NCBI GenBank assembly: GCA_026874595.1
Contig: CM049306.1
Location: 66,344,019-66,408,018 of the forward strand
Direction of reading: 5' to 3'
From: Sipunculus nudus
Taxonomy: Eukaryota > Annelida > Sipuncula > Golfingiida > Sipunculidae
Length of the DNA stretch: 64,000 nucleotides
Shown: positions 21,680-32,175 of the stretch, one piece after another
Layout: every line of letters starts with the position of its first letter
How positions within the stretch are numbered: position 1 is the stretch's first letter
Translations under genes and position numbers: made by a program
The notes under the pieces: model-generated
Told to the model about the DNA's origin: nothing
What the model saw: the letters and a program-made list of their open reading frames with translations, nothing else
The model's database searches: none

Positions 21680-22361
21680 GTACGAATATTGTCCACGACA
21701 CAATGTTTGTTCATTAGAGATCTGCTCAATTACCAAACGGGGTATGAGGTGATTGTGGACCCAGGTAAATGTTATTACAACATTCATTAAATACATCAAA
21801 AGATTAACAAACGGCTTGTGATCATAAACCAATGGAGAACGATAGTTTCTATACATTTCATATCACTTCATGTTATGACAGTCCTTTTTTAATATGATAA
21901 TGATATTTATGTTTACATATATAAATTATATTTTTCCCGTAGCAAACGAGGCAAAAAAAAGCAATGAGCTCACGTCAGGTTACGGGTCGATCATGTATTA
22001 TCACTAGAGGTTTAGGAACCTCTCAGTTTTTAATGAGTCTGGTTAGTTATGACGATAAACAACAGTAGTAACAACATACAAAAACAATAAGCAGAATAAA
22101 ACGATCTTTACTATTAACAAGCAACGAGATCAAGTCAGGAGCAACACGGAAAGATCATGTACGTTTGCTTGTTTCCAGGGACCTCAAAGTGTCGGCTATG
22201 ACAAGCTGTTAGGACGTGGAAATTCGGACGAGGGCTTCTTGTTTGTAAACACTGAAATTAGCATTCCGTTAATACCTTTCAAAACTGTTTTTGTCACGTT
22301 CACTCCCTGAATACACCGATGCTCCAGAAGCAAAAAAGTTTTTACAAATTATGCAATGATT
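21677..22361. other. unclassified region
   Basis: Nothing recognised. A weak similarity exists between 21975-22005 and 22123-22160 (caaygagatca...gatcatgta). Confidence 0.35.
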
Positions 22362-22899
22362 TCATTTAAAAAAGTTCAGATTCGGCATTCTGGGATTCGG
22401 CAAACTAGACTCGGTATTTTGGGATTCTGCAAAATGGGATTCGGCAGACTGGCATGATTCCACTGCTTCTGCTAGCACTACAGTTGCGACGGTCGCTATT
22501 GTGGGAGGAATAGGTACTCTGGAGTTGGTATCCTCTTCGAAAACTGACACAGTCATGGTTTGAATTAGGACTACTTCTTCTTGGTGAGCGATGACGGGGC
22601 TCAGCATACCGGTAATAACCTGCTGTTCCTCTCGAGCCAGTACCAGAATCATACCTGTTCTGCTGATGGCTTGAAAGTCTTTTGGTCCTGTCTTTAGGGG
22701 CATTTGCAAGAGACTCATTGTGGGACCTAATGCGCGGTGAAAGATACAGATCTACAGGAGGATGTGTACCTGAGAGATCCGAGAAGGTACCACCACTAGA
22801 ATTAATTGAAAGCTGTGCCGTCCCTAAACCCAGTCGCAAAATGACTTTCTGGACCCTCATACCTAACCCTCCTCCTATTATGAGCAGGTTTCGGGTCAA
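22362..22899 (-). other. unclassified minus-strand open region
   Basis: Two overlapping minus-strand frames (22405-22899, 164 codons; 22362-22718, 118 codons) stay open. The longer one has an Arg/Ser/Tyr-rich middle (HRSPRRSSPNSN). The 3' part is a 12- to 24-bp degenerate repeat of gccgaatccca that keeps several frames open. It may be a gag-like piece or an exon, but I recognise no domain. It is not supported as a gene. Confidence 0.25.
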
Positions 22900-23176
22900 A
22901 TACGTATTTTTTTGTATTTGTATTTAAATAGAGTCAAAGTGTGTATTTGTTTTTGTGATGTGCAAAATGATAATATTTGAATTTGTACTTGATCTCAATA
23001 TTTGATGTATTTGATCAAATACTGTACAAATACATATGTATAAACAAATATCCATATCTGCCATAATTCTGAAAATTTAACTACTGCCTAAATTTTGAAC
23101 AACCTAAAAGTCAGGTACAGGTCAAGTGTTTCATTTTTTTCCTGATGTTTGCAATCACAAATGTACATAATTAACT
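22900..23176. other. AT-rich stretch with TATTTG iterations
   Basis: Repeated tatttg/caaatac words on both sides (22900-23040 and again 23640-23685) look like degenerate terminal regions of a transposon, but no defined ends are visible. Confidence 0.3.
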
Positions 23177-23399
23177 GCTTACAGAAGCGGATCCGGGGGG
23201 GGGGTCCAGGGGGTCCGGATCCCCCCCCCCCCTTTTTCATCAGAAACAATGTTTTTTTAAGGGCTTCAGACATAATTTGGCCGCCTGGACCACCCCCCCC
23301 CCCTTTTTTTCAGACCTGAGGACCTTTTTTTAGGGTTTTCATTTGTCCTCCTGGGTTGGACCCCCCCTTTTCCTAAATCCTGGATCCGCCCCTGGCTTA
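23177..23399. mobile_element. hAT-like MITE with 5-bp target duplication
   Basis: Terminal inverted repeats CAGAAGCGGATCC (23182-23194) and GGATCCGCCCCTG (23382-23394) match at 11 of 13 positions. They are flanked immediately by GCTTA on both sides (23177-23181 and 23395-23399). The interior carries G10, C12 and C13 runs and no coding sequence. A CAG...CTG end with a 5-8-bp duplication is compatible with hAT, though the superfamily is not proven. Confidence 0.6.
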
Positions 23400-23685
23400 G
23401 TCACTGTGCTCATGGTCCATAATTGCTCATGGTCTCTGCCTCACAAGGTTGTGCAGTGTCAAGGGCAGAAATGACACTGATAAATGTTTGGTTTAATTGG
23501 TGAGCCCATTGTGTTATACTGCTCTTTTTAAACTTTGTAGGATATATTGGACTCTGATCTCCAAAAGTAAACAAGCAGTATCGGTACAAATAGACATTAT
23601 GAATATTTATGGTGCTGGAAATTAATAAATATTCTGTATAATCTACATTTGCGTATTTGTACTTTATGTTCTGTATTTGTATTTG

Positions 23686-23925
23686 TTGCTTGCCGGAAAT
23701 CTTCAATTTCTGCAAGCAGGTTGGTCAGTCGCGGATGTCTGTTTGTTGCTTGCCGGAAATCTTCGATTTCTGCAAGCAGGTTGGTCAGTCGCGGATGTCT
23801 GTTTGTTGCTTGCCGGAAATCTTCGATTTCTGCAAGCAGGTTGGTCAGTCGCGGATGTCTGTTTGTTGCTTGCCGGAAATCTTCGATTTTCGCAAGCATG
23901 TTGATCACCCGCGTATGTTTGTTTG
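23686..23925 (+). repeat. four 60-bp hairpin units (cassette 5' ends)
   Basis: Starts at 23686, 23746, 23806 and 23866 give an exact 60-bp period. Each unit carries TTGCTTGCCGG then aaatcttc and an inverted partner (gatttctgcaagca or gattttcgcaagca). Units 2 and 3 look identical and unit 4 is diverged. The GCTTGCCGGAA arm is the inverse of the TTCCGGCAAGC found at cassette 3' ends. The run ends in a (TTTG)n(TCTG)n tract. Proteins read from it are artefacts. Confidence 0.9.
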
Positions 23926-25147
23926 TTTGTTTGTCTGTCTGTTTGTTTGTCTGTATGTACACGCGCTAGAGGCCACAGTTTTTAAGCAATCGCTCTGAAA
24001 CTTATACATTAAGTGTAAGATCTGTTCTCCTCGGAGCCTATTGTTTTTGGTCATGATCGGTCAAAGGTCAAGGTCAGGGTCACCAAAAAACCTAAAATCA
24101 TTATTTTCTTCATATCGTCGTCAATAATAATCGTAGCCGCATAATCTGTAGCTCATTTTATTCCTCACTATGTTAGCTTTCCAAGTGCTCGCAAATTTTT
24201 CCGGTCAATGGTGACCATGGTAACGTATTTTTGGGGGAAAATCAGAAATTTCGATATTTTCCCTTCTAAATTTTTCATTTTTAAGGCTAGAGAGTTCTAG
24301 TTTTTTGCATCAGGTAGTATTTCATGAGCTGTTTATGATACAATTGTAAATCTCGCAAAATCTCGCACTATTTCTCGTCAGACGAGAGTTTTCGAGATTT
24401 CATTAAATATGACCTGAAGGTTGCATTTTATAAAAAATGGCTTTGAAATTAATGTATTTTGTGTTATTTATTAATATCTCGAAATTGTTTTTTCATTTTT
24501 TGAAAATAGCCACCAGGGGGCGTGGTACTGGAAACACTACAACTTATCATTTTTCCGCAATATCTTAGAAAAATATTGAGCATATAACAATTTTTTTTGT
24601 CGCATCTAAAACTAGGATCATTGCCTTATTCCTTCGCACATTTAGCTTTCTGCTGCCGTTACCACGGTTACCCAATTTTGGGGTAAAACTTGACAATCTG
24701 AAAATACGGACTATACCTGCTTCTATCTCTGTTGATATTTGTGATAGAAAGGTCTGGTTTTTGGCGTTAGACAGCATTCCTCTAGTCCTAAGTCATTCAA
24801 TCGCAAGTCTCGTCATATCTCGCACCGTTTCTCGTGAAACGAGAACACGTGACCATTCAAAGAAATGCCTGTAATTCTGCCATTTTTTACGCTAAAGACA
24901 CATGGTTTGCAGCGCTGGATAGCGGCGGACACTCGCAGTCACATTCAGGGGTCACATTGTAAGTCTCGTCAAACCTCGCGCCGTTTTTCACCAAACCACG
25001 AAGTCACGTGCCGTCGCCGCAAGTGGCGGCAGGGTCCTTACGGGGGGGGGGGGGGGGGGGGGGGCGGCCGGCGTGTGCAGCGGTGCGTGACGGCCTCTCC
25101 GGGCCCCAACTATTATCATACATGTTGGAGGCACAGTCACAACTTTA
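23926..25147 (+). repeat. B-family unit, diverged copy
   Basis: It follows the order of the 1270-bp units at 48.6-53.8 kb: TTTG/TCTG run, acaggccacagttttt-like head, GGTCA half-site run (24058-24083), RFX-like GTGACCATGGTAAC (24211-24224), TCTCGTC...ACGAGA dyad (about 24376), CTCF-like CCACCAGGGGGCG (24510-24522), second dyads near 24830, and the gccgcaagtggcggcaggg tail at 25015-25034. It differs from the array copies by scattered substitutions and a G23 expansion. Confidence 0.8.
25042..25064 (+). repeat. G23 homopolymer
   Basis: Twenty-three consecutive Gs replace the ccttacggtgggcgg found at 39412-39426 and 49780-49795. It can form G-quadruplexes. The length is uncertain because such runs are error-prone. 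Confidence 0.75.
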
Positions 25148-25506
25148 TTGCTTGCCGGAAATCTTCGATTTTCGCAAGCATGTTGATCACCCGCGTATGT
25201 TTGTTTGTTGCTTGCCGGAAATCTTCGATTTTCGCAAGCATGTTGGTCACCCGCGTATGTTTGTTGCTTGCCGGAAATCTTCGATTTCCGCAAGCATATT
25301 GGTCAGTTGCGTATGTCTGTTTGTTGCTTGCCGGAAGATTTCCGGCAAGCATGTTGGTCAGTTGCGTATGTCCATTTGTCTGTTTGTTGCTTGCCGGAAA
25401 TCTTCGATTTCGGCAAGTTGGTTGGTCAGTTGCGTATGTCCATTTGTTGCTTGCCGGAAATCTTCGATTTCCGCAAGCATGTTGGTCAGTTCCGTATGTC
25501 CATTTG
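25148..25506 (+). repeat. six hairpin units of about 56-63 bp
   Basis: Unit starts are 25148, 25208, 25264, 25324, 25387 and 25447. The fourth has a perfect 12-bp stem, TGCTTGCCGGAA-GAT-TTCCGGCAAGCA (25325-25351). Others keep pairing with loop TTC and a one-base bulge, and the fifth shortens to CTTGCCG/CGGCAAG. Spacer text alternates ttgcgtatgtctgtttg and ttgcgtatgtccatttg. Coding frames across it are artefacts. Confidence 0.9.
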
Positions 25507-27760
25507 TCTGTTTTTTTGTTTTTTTGTTTGTTTTTTTGTGTGTTTGTCTGCGCTCTCCTGGCCACAATTTTGCAGCAATCGACATGACCCTTACAGGGTT
25601 GATTGACAACCGAACACCCTGGAACCCTATTGTTTTTGGTCAACATTGCTCCAAGGTCAAGGGTCAAGGTCACGACAGGTATGGTTAACGGTTTTTGCAC
25701 TATAACTTCGCCATAAATAGGCTTATCCACTTCTGCAATAGCTCATTTTTTCGTAATCACCTGGCCTTTCTTTTGACATGTAGCTTACTAAAATTTGCCG
25801 TTACCATGGTTACATTTGTTAGGCAAAAATCATGGAAATTGGAAATAACACGACCATTTTTTGTAACTTTGTCAGTTTTTAAGCTAGGCAGATCTAGTTT
25901 TCGGCATTTTGTTCCACATGACCAGCTCGACACGACAGAACTGAAAGTCACGCCAAATCTCGCGCCATATCTGGTCAAACGAGAAAAAACGAGTCTTCGC
26001 GGAAATGCTTATAACTCGGCGACTTTTACATCAATCAACTTGAAACTTACAGGCTTGATTGACAAACAGATTTCTAGGTGCCCTATTGTTTTTGGTCAAC
26101 ATTGCTCCAAGGTCAAGGGTCAAGGTCACGACAGGTATGGTTAACGGTTTTTGCACTATAACTTCGCCATAAATAGGCTTATCAACTTCTGCAGTAGCTC
26201 ATTTTTTCGTCATCACCTGGCCTTTCTTTTGACATGTAGCTTACTTAAATTTGCTGTTACCACGGTTACGCAATTTTGGGGAGAAATCATGGAATTTCGT
26301 GATATTTTTCAACTTTGCAGCAATCGTACTGATTCTGAGATATTTTATGTAACACAAGAATATCTCGAAATTGTTTTTTCAGATTTTGGAAATGGCCGCC
26401 AGGGGCTGTTGCAGATGAAAAAACATGAAAATTTGTTTTGGTGCTATACCTCCAGAACTATTAAACATTGGGCCATTTCCATCACAGCACCTTCAACTGG
26501 GGTCCATGGGCTTATTTTTGCGCATAGGTGCCAAAGTGCGGTATTGCCAGATTTCTCTATTTTTGGGGTAAAACTTTTGAATTTTGAAAATATGCAGTTT
26601 TCAGCTTCTAACTCTGTCAGTTTTTATGCTGGAGAGGTCAATTTTTTTGCATCTTGTAGCCCTTGGTGAGTTCTCGGTGATCCAATCAAAAATCTTGCAA
26701 AATCTCGCACCGTTTCTCGTCAAACGAGAGTCTTCGAGATTTCATTAAATATGACCTACAGGTTGCAATTTTTTAACAATGGCTTTGAAATTGATATATT
26801 TTGTGTTATTTAGAAATATCTCGAAACGAATTTTTCATTTTTTGGAAATAGCCACCAGGGGGCGTGGTACATGAAACACTGTAACATATCGTTTTTCTGC
26901 AATATCTCAAAAAATATTAAACATGACACAATGTTTCTTGTCTTATCTGAAACTAGGATCATTAGCTAATTTCTGCGTACATGTAGCTTTGTGCTGCTGT
27001 TACCATGGTAACCGAATTTTGGGGTAAAACTTTGCAATCTGAAAATATGGAGTTTTCTTCTATTATCTCTGTTAATATATGTGCTACAAGGGTCTAGTTT
27101 TTTTGCGTAAGGCAACATTCCCTTGGTTCTAAGTCATTCAATTGCAAATCCCGTCAAATCTCGCTCGGTTTATCGTCAAACGAGAAATTACGAGATTTCA
27201 CAGAAATGCTTATAACTTGGTCACCTTTTCGGCTAAAGAGGAGCAGTTTTCAGCAATGTCTTGCGTTTTGGAAGCTTAACATGATAATAACACACATCTA
27301 GCCACATCTAGTATCATCTCCCGCCAAACGAGAATATTCGAGATTTCGAACAAATGTCTCGAGCTCGGTCATTTTAATGCTAGGGATTTTATTTTTCTAT
27401 TGTTCAAGAATCATTTGACTAGTGTTAAGTGATATAAGTGCATATCTCGTCATATCTCGCACCGTTTGATGTCAAACGAGAACAGTGCCCCATTAAAAGA
27501 AATGCGTATTATGCTGTAATTTTTTACACTGCAGACATATAGTTTTCAGCATTTGACAGCGTCTGACACTCTCAGTGACATTATGTGATTATATTGCAAT
27601 TCTCGTCAAATCTCGCATCGTTTTTTCTTCAAATAAAAAAAGTACATCCCATTGCCGTGACCATAAGTGGCGGCAGTATGTGATAGTAAATGTCGGCAGG
27701 GGCATTACATTTGACCGCTTGAGCCATGTTCTATGGGTGTGCGATGGCCCATGAAGAAGA
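25507..27760 (+). repeat. mosaic of C, A and B cassette pieces
   Basis: 25507-26030 is a C-type head with the caaggtcaagggtcaaggtcac run and RFX-like palindrome (about 25799). 26031-26265 is a second C head. At the next RFX-like site (about 26263-26276) the sequence switches to A-type (ttacgcaattttggggagaaatc...), with a weakened CCGCCAGGGGCTG at 26396. Near 26690 it switches to B-type with a dyad, CCACCAGGGGGCG (26852-26864) and a perfect GTTACCATGGTAAC (26999-27012). It ends in the B tail near 27750. Confidence 0.75.
26999..27012. promoter_or_regulatory. RFX-like palindrome GTTACCATGGTAAC
   Basis: A perfect 14-bp palindrome matching the animal X-box consensus (GTNRCC..RGYAAC). Identical copies occur at 48959, 50289, 51559 and 52829. 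The near-palindrome GTTACCATGGTTAC occurs at 3388, 32462 and 39956 (then about every 1275 bp). Binding by an RFX protein is inferred, not shown. Confidence 0.4.
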
Positions 27761-28030
27761 CTTCTATTGTGTTGTTATCGTCTTCCTTTGGTTGTTGCTT
27801 CGTAAGCTTCACAGACCAGCGCCAACCACCTGGCTGCCACGTGTCTTCAATATAAACAACCCTTACTGTTTTCCTTTACCTAAGATATGTATGGTAGCCT
27901 GTTCACTTGTCCTTAGATTCTTTATTGTTGGTGTATTGAAGTAAAATAAAATGCCATGTTTTCCTGCATATTGATTGTAAATTGAATAAAATAATACAAG
28001 AACCAACCAATGTTCTATGACCACTATTTC
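27761..28030. other. unclassified region
   Basis: No recognised gene. A short plus-strand frame (27726-27944) begins in the B-type tail and carries no known motif. Confidence 0.35.
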
Positions 28031-29865
28031 AGATTTGAGATCAGAACAATTGATTTCTGCATAAACCACTATGACCAGATTTGAAAAACTTTAAAGTGGT
28101 CTATATTTTTTTCTGAAGAAGTTGAGCTATATGCTTGGAGATGCCAGCCAGTGGGTGTGAATGGACTGCAATGAAACCCAAACCAGGTGTGTGAGAAGAG
28201 TCTGTTGGAGATGAAGGGGGCCAAAACCTATTTGACTGTGTATAAGCATAAACTGGCCTGAAATCAGGTTTCTGGGGGCTTGAAATTTTTGTTTGTGGGA
28301 GCAGGGTAATATTATCTTGTTTCCCTGTATATACACCCTAAACTGGGCCTAATGACACCAAAACCAGGTTTGTGGGACCATCAGTACAGATTTGAGGTTA
28401 AAAAAAATGTGGATTTTCCCTGTATATCACTATGTTCACTGTGTCCAGATTTGGAAATTCAAACTGGTCCTAATTTTTTTTCTGAGGGAGTTGAGCCAAA
28501 TGCTTTGAGATTCCAGCCAGTGGGTGTAAATGGATTTCAATGATACCCAAACCAGGTGTATGTGTTGAGTTTTTCTGATATGAAGGGGCCCAGAACCTAT
28601 TTGACTGTGTATAAGCATAAACTGGCCTGAAATCAGGTTTCTGGGGGCTTGAAAGTTTTGTTTGTTTCAGCAGGGTAATATTATCTTGTTTCCCTGTATA
28701 TACACCCTGAATTGGGCCTAATGACACCAAAACCAGGTTTGTTGGACCATCAGTACAGATTTGAGGTAAATATGGATGATTGCATATACCAAGTACAGTG
28801 CTAGGACCATATTTTAAAATTTCAAAATGGTACTAACTTTTTTCTGAGGGAGTTGAGCCAAATGCTTTGAGATACCAGCCAGTGGGTGTGAATGGATTGC
28901 AATGATACCCAAACCAGGTGTGTGTGTTGAGTTTTGTGGATATGAAGGTGGCCAAAACCTATTTGACTGTGTATAAGCAAAAAATGCCCTGAAATCAGGT
29001 TTTTGGGGGCTTGAATTTTTGTTTGTGTCTGCAGGGTAATATTATCTTGTTTCCCTGTATATACACCCTAAACTGGGTCAAATGACACCAAAACCATGTT
29101 TGTAGGACCATTAGTTTAAATTTTAGGTCCAAAATTTGGATGACTGTATATACCAAGTACAGTGCTATGATCATATTTTATAATTTCAAACTGGCCCTAA
29201 TTTTTTTTCTGAGGGAGTTGAGCCAAATGCTTTGAGATCCCAGCCAGTGGCTGTAAATGGATTGCAATGATACCCAAACCAGGTGTGTGTGTTGAGTTTT
29301 GGTGAGATGAGGGGGGCCAGAACCTATTTGACTGTGTATAAGGATAAACTGGCATGAAATCAGGTTTCTGGGGGCTTGAAATTTTTGTTTGTGTCTGCAG
29401 GGTAATATTATCTTGTTTCCCTGTATATACACCCTGAATTGTGTATAATCACACCTAAACCATGTTTGTGGGACCATCAGTACAGATTTGAGGTAAAAAA
29501 ATGTGGATGTTATCTGTATATCACTATGTTCACTGTGTCCAGATTTGGAAATTCAAACTGGTCCTAATTTTTTTTTCTAAGGGAGTTGAGCCAAATGCTT
29601 TGAGATCCCAGCCTTTGGGTGTAAATGGATTGCAATGATACCCAAACCAGGTGTGTGTGTTGAGTTTTTTGGATATGAAGGGGCCCAGAACCTATTTGAC
29701 TGTGTATAAGCATAAACTGGCCTGAAATCAGGTTTCTGGGGGCTTGAAATGTTTGCTGGTGGGAGCAGGGTAATATTATCTTGTTATCCTGGATATACAC
29801 TCTTAAATAGGCCTAAGGACACCAAAATCATGTATGTTGGACCATGAGTACAGATTTGAGGTAAC
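28031..29865 (+). repeat. 366-bp tandem repeat, five units
   Basis: The gttgagc landmark recurs at 28121, 28490, 28852, 29218 and 29585, giving periods of 369, 362, 366 and 367. Each unit holds aacctatttgactgtgtataagc, ggtttctgggggcttgaa, cagggtaatattatcttgtt and ccctgtatatacaccct. Copies differ at many sites, so the array is not recent. It has no hairpin, CTCF-like site or TTTG run and is unrelated to the cassettes. Minus-strand frames recur by chance. Confidence 0.9.
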
Positions 29866-31280
29866 AAATTGTCTGTCTATAAATTAAAAAAAAAATTAAA
29901 TATCAAACTGTTATAAACATGTATCAATATATTTTATAAAATTTGTTTTCATCCAATGAATTGCATCTTATTTTTTATAAATAAACCATGATATTTAACT
30001 ACATCCAACATAAAAATAAAAATAAGATGATGAAAAGTTTTTTTTGGGGGGGTGGGGGGGTTGTGTTTTGGCAGTAAAATCCAGGCTTCTCTTTGGATCC
30101 CGGCGATGAGCGAGGGTACAATGGACACCAGACCACATTTGAATGAACATTATTCATGCTGTTATTGGATGACCAAGTCTCTATGAATTTAAAAAAAATA
30201 TTTATTCTGGTATTCAAGATGACAGTGAAAATGACCCTATTTTTACAATCATTCACCACCCTGTTCGAGCGTTCATCCTATTAGAAAGAGCCCGTCCCAC
30301 CGCATTTCCTGCGAGGGTTCGTTTCTTCAGAGTCCAAACTATCCTACCGGGGCGGGGTTTAGTCCATCTCGTCTTAAATTTGTGTCCTGGGCACGGCAAA
30401 CATCAGGAAAGCTGACAAAACTTTCATACAGCTGGTAAATGCGTTTATATGTAAACGCGGGGAATTCACGGAGATTTTCCGGAGAGTTTTTATATGCAAT
30501 GATACTTTTAATTACACGTTAAAACCATTTAAAATCTACCACTATATTACTCTTAAGACATTTATTCACTGTTAAATTACCGAAATAATAACCAGCGCAA
30601 ACAATGTGGGACTGCCACTAACACCAATCTGGATCACCAGCTAACATTGACTACCGATCTTACATCAGACGAAAACGCTAAACACTATATATTGTTTCAA
30701 CAGTTTACTGTGCAAACCGTAACAAAACCATGCAGGAGATCAAATTTACAGGTTCTTAAGGAAATATGATACAAAACATAAATTGTACCTTTGCTCACAT
30801 TTAATGATATCAACATAATGAATTCTCCGCGAATTCTCCAGCGGTCTGCGTTATAGATATATATGTATTTATTAATGACAAAAATTGACATACAATTTTA
30901 TGGATACCCGTATAAATGCGGTTTTCTGGAGCGTCCCAGCCCGCAGGTAGGATAATATGGATTCCCGACAATATGCTCATGACCGTTCCCTAAGCTGGAA
31001 CGGGGCTAAGAAGGTCCCTGACATTTTTTTTTTATTTCAAATTTCCAGGTTTTTCGGACTAAAAATGGCCCTATCCTTCATTCAATCTCCAGCCTCTTCT
31101 GGCGTTCCGGCCATAAAAAAGAGCCCGTCCCATGGCTATTTAAGCTAGGGCTGCAAACTCTGGGGTCAAAACAATTTAACTACGGCTTGAGATTACCACG
31201 TTTTCTCTTAAATTCCCATCGCGCCCCTGTCAAGTGTACCATTTTTATTCACAAACGTGCGGCAGGCGCCAAAAAATTTG
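29866..31280. other. unclassified region
   Basis: AT-rich, with a T/G-rich patch (30038-30064). The phrase gagcccgtccca occurs at 30288 and 31121, a hint of a diverged dispersed repeat. No gene recognised. Confidence 0.4.
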
Positions 31281-31393
31281 ACAGCACCCCTTTCTAATGC
31301 CAGTAAATAGTTATATAAACAGCACCCCTTTCTGATGCCAGTAAATAGTTTATAAACAGCACCCCTTTCTGATGCCAGTAAATAGTTTTTATA
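31281..31393 (+). repeat. 38-bp tandem repeat, three units
   Basis: acagcacccctttctgatgc-type units start at 31281, 31319 and 31356. They differ at one base and in the length of the trailing tatata. Confidence 0.9.
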
Positions 31394-31954
31394 TATAAGT
31401 CCTAACCCACCACGGAACTAGGGCCTCACAATTATTTATCTTATTACTTACCACTTCAGACTCCTTAAAAATCCCTGCTTTCCTGTTTTAACCAAAGATT
31501 CCAATTTTTAACATATATTAAATTTCATATTACAGATAACTTACACGAAGGGGACATTACAGTTAATCCGTGATGGGCAGGACTTCTTGGAATTTTATAA
31601 TTCCCGGACGCAGGCTGACCGGCTGCCTTTTTTTCTTCAAGGACAGCCCTAATTTAAGCCGAGACCTTAAAGGATGGTCTTGATAGGCACCTAGCTTGTC
31701 CAGGAATGAAAGGTCACGTCTCCCTTACCCAGGGGTTGGGTCTCTGTCTAACACGAACGCGGCTTCGCTTGCATTTCGGCATTCTGGACGTTCAACTCTT
31801 CAAAATTCATTTTCAGTGCTTTTCTTATTTCCAGCACTCAAGAATAGGAGAACTGCCAAGGATTCAGTTGGACTTCCATTATTTTTATTTCTGTCCAAAA
31901 ATGGATTATCCTGTATAGGATGGCTACTAATAATAACACTATTAATGTCTCTCT
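31394..31954. other. unclassified region with one possible small exon
   Basis: A 41-codon frame (about 31535-31660) begins just after a pyrimidine/AT stretch ending in attacag and stops at cccTAA. It reads IRDGQDFLEFYNSRTQADRL and looks protein-like but matches nothing I know. No partner exon was found, so I do not call a gene. Confidence 0.25.
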
Positions 31955-32143
31955 ATCCGTCTGTCTGTCTCTCTGTCTGTCTCTCTGTCTACTCCTCTTT
32001 GACTTTTGAAAATCAGCAAGACCTTATTCATATGTGCTACTGTTTTCCCCATGATAGAGGTTTTTCATTTGATCAGATCCAAATGTTCCCTGTCTGTCTG
32101 CCTAGTAACTGTCCATCTATTTCGCTGTCTTATTTCCGGTCAC
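31955..32143 (+). repeat. TCTG run and D-type cassette tail
   Basis: ctgtctgtctctctgtctg (about 31960-31991) is followed by a gacttttgaaaatcag block and gatcagatccaaatgttccctgtctg, both also found at 4815-4915. This leads straight into the 3' terminus at 32144. Confidence 0.65.
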
Positions 32144-32175
32144 TTCCGGCAAGCGCGTGACCTCTGGTCATCTTG
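32144..32175 (+). repeat. cassette 3' terminus (CTTG end)
   Basis: TTCCGGCAAGCGCG (32144-32157), hairpin TGACC-TCT-GGTCA (32158-32170), T, CTTG (32172-32175), followed by T. Same layout as 34280-34311, 35991-36022 and 38277-38308. Confidence 0.7.

Noticed and set aside
21478-21856. Ser/Leu- and Arg/Glu-rich frames
   Set aside because: They are translations of the TC/TCTG microsatellite at 21585-21676.
22900-23685. hAT element bounded by TATTTG-rich ends
   Set aside because: The caaatac words are low-complexity and no matching terminal repeats or target duplication could be defined.
23686-25506. CRISPR-like look: palindromic direct repeats of 60 bp with exact spacing
   Set aside because: The whole 60 bp is repeated, spacers are not unique, no cas genes exist, and the genome is eukaryotic. 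Better read as tandem cassette 5' ends.
23649-25730. Frames of 100-240 codons rich in Cys, Leu and Val or in Thr, Asn and Gln
   Set aside because: They are readings of the 60-bp hairpin repeats and TTTG/TCTG runs, whose length is near a multiple of three. No start context or homology.
31545-31585. GDITVNP followed by a stop, resembling a 2A-type motif at the start of some LINE ORFs
   Set aside because: The final Gly-Pro is absent, the upstream residues do not fit, and no reverse transcriptase follows.
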